Positions 7,331 to 11,590 of a stretch of 11,590 bases of DNA are shown piece after piece. Positions within the stretch are counted from its first letter, which is position 1, and every line of letters begins with the position of its first letter. Both the position numbers and the translations under genes were made by a program. The stretch comes from JAIVJN01 sp036732565 (GTDB taxonomy: Bacteria > Acidobacteriota > Vicinamibacteria > Vicinamibacterales > UBA2999), in NCBI GenBank assembly GCA_036732565.1, contig DAINCF010000208.1:1-11590 (forward strand). Reading direction: 5' to 3'. The notes below the pieces were generated by a model. It was not told where the DNA came from. It made no database searches and saw only the letters and a program-made list of their open reading frames with translations.

Positions 7331-7636
7331 GTGAATGAGCTTCCGCGCCTGTCGGGCACCGAGCGTCTGGTCCTGGAATTGCTCGAGGACGAGGGCGAGA
7401 TGTTCGGCCTGCGGATGGTGGAGCGCTCGAGCGGTCGCCTCAAGCGAGGGACGGTCTACGTCACGCTCGGCCGGATGCAGGACAAGGGGTATCTGGAGTC
7501 GCGGCAGGAAACCCGGGCTCCTGGCGCCATCGGTCTCCCCCGTCGTCTCTACCGCCCCACCGGCCACGGCGCGCGCGTGCTCGCGGCCTGGCGGGTTGCC
7601 GAGCAGATGATGAAGGGCCACCCGCAGGAGGCGTGA
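7331..7636 (+). CDS. PadR-family winged-helix transcriptional regulator
   Basis: This 101-residue protein matches short PadR regulators. The sequence shows LSGTERLVLELLEDEGEMFGL (8-28), the recognition region RLKRGTVYVTLGRMQDKGYLES (36-57), and a wing with RRLYRPTGHGARVL (70-83). The RGTVYVTLGRM segment corresponds to the family's GTLYPLLxRL motif. It starts at GTG with no clear ribosome binding site, consistent with a leaderless mRNA. Its TGA overlaps the ATG of the next gene (TGATG), so the three genes to 8919 form one operon. It probably represses its own operon through the dyad at 7301-7315. The inducing signal is unknown. Confidence 0.9.
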   Translation: MNELPRLSGTERLVLELLEDEGEMFGLRMVERSSGRLKRGTVYVTLGRMQDKGYLESRQETRAPGAIGLPRRLYRPTGHGARVLAAWRVAEQMMKGHPQEA

Positions 7637-7944
7637 TGCAGCGCGCTCCCGGACGAATCCTGCTCGCCCTTGCTCGACGCGTCCTGTCAGGTGCGGAGTC
7701 GGTTGCCGGCCTGGCGCTCCTCGTCGGCGTCCTCCGCATCGGCGGCTTCGTGACGCCGAACCTTTCTACCGAGCGCATCTTCGCCGAGTGGCTCGGTCTG
7801 GTCGGGTTGTTCTGCTTCGCGCTCATCGCGACGCGCACGGCCGATCACATCGGACGCAAGCGCAGGCCAGCGCTCGAGGCGCGGGCGTTGGAACTGTTCC
7901 AGGCGCTCCCGCAAGACAGGCACGCGCACCTGATCGGGAGATAG
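7636..7944 (+). CDS. Small two-helix membrane protein of the PadR operon
   Basis: I do not recognise this 102-residue protein. Two hydrophobic segments at about 19-39 and 49-66 are probable membrane helices. A basic C-terminal stretch follows (HIGRKRRPALEARALELFQAL, about 70-90), likely an amphipathic cytoplasmic tail. ATG 7636 overlaps the padR stop and is preceded by AGGAGG (7626-7631). An in-frame GTG at 7633 is too close to that site. The overlap with padR and the six-base gap to the next gene indicate translational coupling. It may be a partner of the next membrane protein. Confidence 0.75.
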   Translation: MQRAPGRILLALARRVLSGAESVAGLALLVGVLRIGGFVTPNLSTERIFAEWLGLVGLFCFALIATRTADHIGRKRRPALEARALELFQALPQDRHAHLIGR

Positions 7945-7950
7945 GCGCCT

Positions 7951-8919
7951 ATGCAGCTTCCCGGAACACGCCTGCTCGCCTGCGCGCGGCTGCTCGTCGA
8001 CCCCGCAGCCGTGGCAAGCGTGCTCGAGCCGCTGGTCGCCGACTGGCAGCGCGAGTGGCTCGTCGCGGCGACGGCCCGACGTCGGACGCTCGTTCGTGTG
8101 CGCGGCCTGATCGCTTTCCTGGCATCGAGCGCGTATTGCGTCGCGACGATGCCGGTGCCGCGAGACATGCGGCGAACGACCTGCACGATGCTGCTGTCAT
8201 TCGGCGCCTTGGGTGTGTTGATTCTCTTGGTGCCGCCGAGCACTCAGTCCGTGCCTTGGCGGCTCCTGCCGCTGTGGCTGCCGAGCTCGGCCGTCCTCGC
8301 TGCTCCATTCGCTGTCCTACCGCTCGCGATGAAATTGAGCGCGACTGGCCAATCGCAGTCGCTGGCGGCGCGCCACCTCGTACGGATCGTCCTGCTGGTG
8401 GTGGCGCTCGTGTTCATCTCCCACAATTGGGTCACACCGTATGCCAATCGCACTTTTCGGAACGCGATGTTCGCGGAGAGTGGGTTCGTTTTTCACGGGG
8501 GCATGCCGCGTCTCGGCCCCCGCGAACTGACGTTGCAAGAACTGATGACCATCCAAGCGGGGATGCCGGGGATCGGCGCATCATCGCGGCAACTTCACGA
8601 AGAACGGCACAACCGCGCATCGATCCCGCTCATTCCGATCGCGCTCGCGGTTCTTGGTTGGAGCCTCGGGCGAGTGGCCCGACCGTCGGGACTGACACGG
8701 CTGGTGTTCTGGTGGGCATTCGCAGCGCTCACGTTCGGCCTCGCGCGATCGCTCGGTATGACCTTCGAGCGCGCGTGGGACCTGCCGCGAGAGCTGGCAG
8801 TCTGGTTGCCACTGGCACTTTGGTGCACGGCGATCGCCGCCCTGGCGATCGCAGGCGGAGCAAAGGCCCCGCCTCTACCGATGGATGACATGACCGACGC
8901 CGCGCGGTCCGAGCGATAG
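7951..8919 (+). CDS. Polytopic membrane protein, possibly a jellyroll-less LptF/LptG-like permease
   Basis: This 322-residue protein has a cytoplasmic-looking N terminus with LEPLVADWQREW (25-36). About seven hydrophobic segments follow, near 52-68, 79-95, 104-126, 142-158, 224-239, 250-268 and 281-301. After the fourth, WVTPYANRTFRN (159-170) resembles the segment that follows the third helix in LptF/LptG. ELTLQELM (191-198) and the stretch LHEERHNRASIPLIPIALAV (214-233) resemble the LptF/LptG region where a short coupling segment leads into the last helices. The roughly 100-residue periplasmic jellyroll expected between these motifs is missing: only about 20 residues lie there. If the resemblance is real, lipopolysaccharide transport is unlikely. 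No ABC ATPase is in the window. The family call is from memory of motifs; the membrane topology is safer. Confidence 0.5.
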   Translation: MQLPGTRLLACARLLVDPAAVASVLEPLVADWQREWLVAATARRRTLVRVRGLIAFLASSAYCVATMPVPRDMRRTTCTMLLSFGALGVLILLVPPSTQSVPWRLLPLWLPSSAVLAAPFAVLPLAMKLSATGQSQSLAARHLVRIVLLVVALVFISHNWVTPYANRTFRNAMFAESGFVFHGGMPRLGPRELTLQELMTIQAGMPGIGASSRQLHEERHNRASIPLIPIALAVLGWSLGRVARPSGLTRLVFWWAFAALTFGLARSLGMTFERAWDLPRELAVWLPLALWCTAIAALAIAGGAKAPPLPMDDMTDAARSER

Positions 8920-8944
8920 CGAAGCTGAGAGAGAACCCATTCCC

Positions 8945-9150
8945 TCCGCGAGCGTAGCGAGCGGTCATTCGCGAAGGCGAAGCCGAGCGTCCTTTCGAAC
9001 GAGCGAAGCGAGTGAGGCCTTCCGAACGAAGTGAGGCCTTCCGAACGAAGCGAGGCCTTCCGAGCGAAGCGAGGCCCTCCGCGCGAAGCGAGGCCTACCG
9101 AACGAAGTGAGGCCCACGCGCGAGCAACGCGAGCGCGCCTACCGAGCAGC
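8945..9150. repeat. GCGAAGCGAGG repeat region with five 19-bp tandem units
   Basis: Five consecutive 19-bp units occupy 9014-9032, 9033-9051, 9052-9070, 9071-9089 and 9090-9108, with consensus GAGGCCTTCCGAACGAAGC. They are flanked by degenerate copies (GAGCGTAGCGAGC, GAGCGAAGCGAG, ACGCGAGCGCGC). The 19-bp period is not a multiple of three and the region lies between convergent genes, so coding is unlikely. AGGCCT recurs in several units. It fills nearly the whole 238-bp gap between 8919 and 9158. No clear terminator is separable from the array. Confidence 0.8.
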
Positions 9151-9157
9151 GCAGCCG

Positions 9158-10603
9158 TTAGGATGCACTGCGAGGCCTCTTGGGCTTGTAGACGTGCGTC
9201 GCGGTCCCGAAGAACATCTCGGCCGATTCCATGATGGTCTCGGTGAGCGTCGGGTGCGGGTGGATCGACAGCTTGACGTCGGAGGCCGTCGCGCCCATTT
9301 CGATGGCGAGGACGCCTTCCGCGATCAACTCGCCGGCGCCGGAGCCGACGATGCCGACGCCGAGGACGCGCTCGGTCGCGGGATCGATGATCAGCTTCGT
9401 CATGCCGTCGGTGCGATCGATCGCGATGGCGCGTCCAGAAGCCCCCCACGAGAAGCGCGTGATCTCGACCGTCTTGCCCTGCTTCTCCGCTTCGGCTTCG
9501 GTCAGCCCCGCCCAGGCGATCTCCGGATCCGTGAAGACGACCGCCGGAATCGCCTGCGGCTCGAACACCGCCTTGTGGCCCGCGATCGCCTCGACCGCGA
9601 CCCGGGCTTCGTGCGAGGCCTTGTGGGCGAGCATCGGCTCACCCGCGACGTCGCCGATGGCGAAGATGGCACGATCGTCAGTGCGCCGCTGAAGATCGGT
9701 TTGGATGAAGCCCTTGTCGTTGATCTGCACCTTGGTGCGCTCGAGGCCTTCGATCTGCGAATTGGGCCGGCGCCCAATCGAGACCAGCACGTAGTCGTAT
9801 CTTGCTTCCGCGGGTGCGCCCTCACCTTCGAACGTGACCAGCACGCCTGCCGGATCCACCGCCGTTCCCGTGCCGGGAACCCCGCGCATCGACATCACCT
9901 TGGTCGAGAGCATGACCTTGTCGAACGTCTTCTCCACGCGCTGCGCCAGGATGCGCACGAGGTCGCGATCCGCCCCCGGCAACAACCCGGGCGTCATCTC
10001 GACCACTGAGACCTTCGTGCCGAGCGCCGCGTACACCGATCCCAGCTCGAGCCCGATGTATCCCCCGCCGATGACGAGCATCGTCTTCGGAATCTCCGGC
10101 AGGTCGAGCGCACCGGTCGAATCCAGCACTCGCGGGCTGTCGAGCGACAGCGCGGGAATGCGGGTCGGATGCGAGCCGGTGGCGAGGATGATGTTGTCCA
10201 CCTCGACGGTCTGTTCACCGCCGGCCGTCAGCCGCACACGGATGCTCGTCGGGCTCAGCAAGCTGGCGCGGCCTTGCAGGTACTGCACCTTGCGCAGCTT
10301 CGCGACCTGTCCGGTGCCGCTGGTCAGCTTGTCGACGACCTTGTTCTTGAACGCGCGGAGCTGGTCGACATCGATCTTCGGCGCGCCGAACTCGATGCCC
10401 CACGCCTTCGCGTGGCCCGCCTCGTCGATCACCTTCGCCACATGCAGCAAGGCTTTGGACGGAATGCATCCGCGATAGAGGCAGACGCCGCCGGGGTTCT
10501 TTTCCTCATCGATGAGTGTGACCTGCATCCCGAGGTCGGCGGCGTAGAACGCCGCGGCGTACCCGCCGGGACCGGCACCGATGACTGCGACACGAGTGGG
10601 CAT
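9158..10603 (-). CDS. lpdA: Dihydrolipoyl dehydrogenase (E3)
   Basis: E3 reoxidises dihydrolipoyl-E2 using FAD and passes electrons to NAD+. The FAD-binding GxGxxG is at 9-14 (GAGPGGY). The redox disulfide C41/C46 is in GGVCLYRGCIPSK. The NAD fold has VIGGGYIGLELGS, a second FAD motif has FAIGDVAGEPMLAHKA, and the active-site pair H450/E455 is in HPHPTLTE. The length of 481 fits the family, and LLHVAKVIDEA after the disulfide resembles E. coli Lpd. I chose ATG 10603. An in-frame start at 10645 would add 14 residues encoded by the G/C-rich intergenic repeat and unlike the family. No convincing ribosome binding site precedes 10603. The gene follows E2 by 67 bp and is probably in the same operon. 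Confidence 0.96.
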   Translation of the reverse strand: MPTRVAVIGAGPGGYAAAFYAADLGMQVTLIDEEKNPGGVCLYRGCIPSKALLHVAKVIDEAGHAKAWGIEFGAPKIDVDQLRAFKNKVVDKLTSGTGQVAKLRKVQYLQGRASLLSPTSIRVRLTAGGEQTVEVDNIILATGSHPTRIPALSLDSPRVLDSTGALDLPEIPKTMLVIGGGYIGLELGSVYAALGTKVSVVEMTPGLLPGADRDLVRILAQRVEKTFDKVMLSTKVMSMRGVPGTGTAVDPAGVLVTFEGEGAPAEARYDYVLVSIGRRPNSQIEGLERTKVQINDKGFIQTDLQRRTDDRAIFAIGDVAGEPMLAHKASHEARVAVEAIAGHKAVFEPQAIPAVVFTDPEIAWAGLTEAEAEKQGKTVEITRFSWGASGRAIAIDRTDGMTKLIIDPATERVLGVGIVGSGAGELIAEGVLAIEMGATASDVKLSIHPHPTLTETIMESAEMFFGTATHVYKPKRPRSAS

Positions 10604-10670
10604 AGTGGAGGGCTTGAGACCTGGGTCCTGAGGCTCAGGGCTCACAAAATTGCTATTTAGATGCCGCGCA
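10604..10670. repeat. E2-E3 spacer with hairpin
   Basis: CCTGAG (10627-10632) and CTCAGG (10634-10639) form a perfect dyad with almost no loop, within GGGTCCTGAGGCTCAGGGCT. The GAGACCTGGGTCC wording resembles the spacer after lipA (7157-7290), suggesting one repeat family. It may cause partial termination or mRNA processing between the E2 and E3 genes. Confidence 0.4.
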
Positions 10671-11590
10671 TCAACCGCGGAGCACGAGCGTGAAGGGCTG
10701 CTCCAGCGCGTCCGCGACCCAGCGCAGGAAGCGGATCGCGTCCGCGCCGTCGATGAGCCGATGGTCGTACGACAGCGAGAGCGGCAGCATCAGGCGCGGC
10801 TGGAACGCGCCGTCGATCCAGACCGGCTCGGTCGCGCCGCGCGAGAGGCCGAGAATCGCGACCTCGGGCCAGTTGACCAGCGGCGTGAACGCCGTGCCGC
10901 CGATGCCGCCCAGATTCGTGATCGACATCGAGCCGCCCGACATCTCGTCGAGCGACAGCTTACGTGCGCGCGCCTTCTCGGCGAGCTGCGCGATCTCGGC
11001 GGAGAGTTGGATGATGTTCTTGCGATCGGCGTCGCGCAGCACCGGCACCAGCAGGCCGTGCTCCGTGTCCACCGCGATGCCGACGTTCACGTACTTCTTG
11101 TAGACGATCGTCTCCGCCGCCATGTCGATGGAGGCGTTGAACTGCGGGAACACGCGTAGCGCGCTCGCCAGCACCTTCGCGACGATCGCCGTCACGGTCA
11201 ACTTGCCGCCGCCCTTCTCCGCTTCGGCCGAGAACTTCTTCCGCAGCGCCTCGAGGCTGGTGATGTCGGCCTTGTCGAACTGCGTGACCAGCGCGACGGT
11301 CGCCCACGAATGCGCCAGATGCTCCGCCGTCTTGCGGCGGATGTTGCTCATCGGCTTGCGCTCGACCTCGCCCCACTTGCTGAGGTCGGGTAGCGGCTGC
11401 GTCGCCGCGCGGGCGTTGGCCGCCGCAACCTGGCCGCCCCCGCCCAGGCTGCTCATGATCCGGCGCGAGAACTCCTTGACGTCGTCTTGCGTGATGCGAC
11501 CATTGGCGCCGCTGCCAGGCACCAGGTTGATGTCGACGCCGATTTCGCGCGCGAGGCGACGCACCGATGGCGGCGCCGGCGCGGCGGGAC
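10671..11590 (-). CDS. aceF: Dihydrolipoamide acyltransferase E2, pyruvate dehydrogenase type (partial, 5' end outside window)
   Basis: The reading frame is open to the window edge, so the lipoyl domain(s) and start are missing. Visible first is a Pro/Ala-rich linker, then a peripheral subunit-binding domain (PSVRRLAREIGVDINLVPG to ITQDDVKEF), a second linker, and the catalytic domain. The active-site motif is DHRLIDG near the C terminus. Segments LLVPVLRDADRKNIIQLS and NWPEVAILGLSRG resemble E. coli-type AceF rather than the 2-oxoglutarate E2. A 2-oxo acid dehydrogenase E2 is certain; pyruvate as substrate is likely but not proven, since E1 is outside the window. E3 follows downstream. The lipoyl group it needs would be finished by LipA encoded at 6268-7200. 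Confidence 0.93.
   Translation of the reverse strand, partial: PAAPAPPSVRRLAREIGVDINLVPGSGANGRITQDDVKEFSRRIMSSLGGGGQVAAANARAATQPLPDLSKWGEVERKPMSNIRRKTAEHLAHSWATVALVTQFDKADITSLEALRKKFSAEAEKGGGKLTVTAIVAKVLASALRVFPQFNASIDMAAETIVYKKYVNVGIAVDTEHGLLVPVLRDADRKNIIQLSAEIAQLAEKARARKLSLDEMSGGSMSITNLGGIGGTAFTPLVNWPEVAILGLSRGATEPVWIDGAFQPRLMLPLSLSYDHRLIDGADAIRFLRWVADALEQPFTLVLRG

Noticed and set aside
7788..8888. Plus-strand frame of 366 codons overlapping the two membrane protein genes
   Set aside because: It is a shifted frame with Arg/Ala-rich translation; the alternative frames have clear hydrophobic segments, tight gene junctions and ribosome binding sites.
9014..9108. CRISPR array
   Set aside because: The units are directly abutting 19-mers with no spacers, and no cas genes are present.
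8595..9449. Minus-strand frame of 284 codons across the 19-bp repeat
   Set aside because: It runs through non-coding tandem repeats and overlaps two well-supported genes; the RSEG-like periodic peptide is only translated repeat.

Overview
The window is a GC-rich bacterial chromosome segment. Its genes are ordinary in length and codon use, and its intergenic gaps are full of short repeats. Gene content is aerobic and heterotrophic: the box benzoyl-CoA pathway, a pyruvate dehydrogenase-type complex, and lipoate synthesis. The small PadR operon with a membrane partner, the lack of sigma/phage/plasmid genes, and the hairpin and 'CTTGGTG'-type spacer repeats suggest a soil Acidobacteriota (perhaps Vicinamibacteria). 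That placement is an inference and there is no rRNA here to test it.

Positions 1-4253 (minus strand) hold a benzoyl-CoA degradation operon, transcribed boxC, boxB, then a single-domain crotonase. BoxB is the diiron epoxidase and BoxC cleaves the ring to give 3,4-dehydroadipyl-CoA semialdehyde plus formate. The crotonase shares an unusual signature with BoxC and probably acts on the resulting dehydroadipyl-CoA. The reductase boxA, the benzoate-CoA ligase and the semialdehyde dehydrogenase boxD are not in the window. A divergent TetR regulator (4254-4853) faces boxC across 71 bp. That gap carries a near-perfect 28-bp palindrome lying on both predicted promoters. A UPF0173-type metallo-beta-lactamase-fold hydrolase follows tetR.

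Positions 5561-6251 hold the most unusual structure: a four-helix-bundle (S23/intervening-sequence-protein-like) gene enclosed by 89-bp inverted terminal repeats, themselves made of TGGTGATTTGG-like units. The two repeats align without gaps at 78 of 89 positions. No transposase is present. The element is wedged between the hydrolase stop and a probably leaderless lipA.

Positions 6268-8919 (plus strand) hold lipA, then a G/C-rich hairpin spacer, then a compact operon: a PadR-type repressor with a near-consensus promoter and an inverted repeat in its spacer, a two-helix small membrane protein, and a seven-helix protein. The C-terminal half of that last protein resembles LptF/LptG permeases but lacks the periplasmic jellyroll.

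Positions 8920-9157 hold a 19-bp tandem repeat between convergent genes. From 9158 to the right edge (minus strand) lie lpd (E3) and the 3' part of the E2 acyltransferase gene. The E2 resembles AceF of pyruvate dehydrogenase. LipA would supply the lipoyl group that this E2 carries, so lipA and the E2-E3 genes are functionally linked although on opposite strands.
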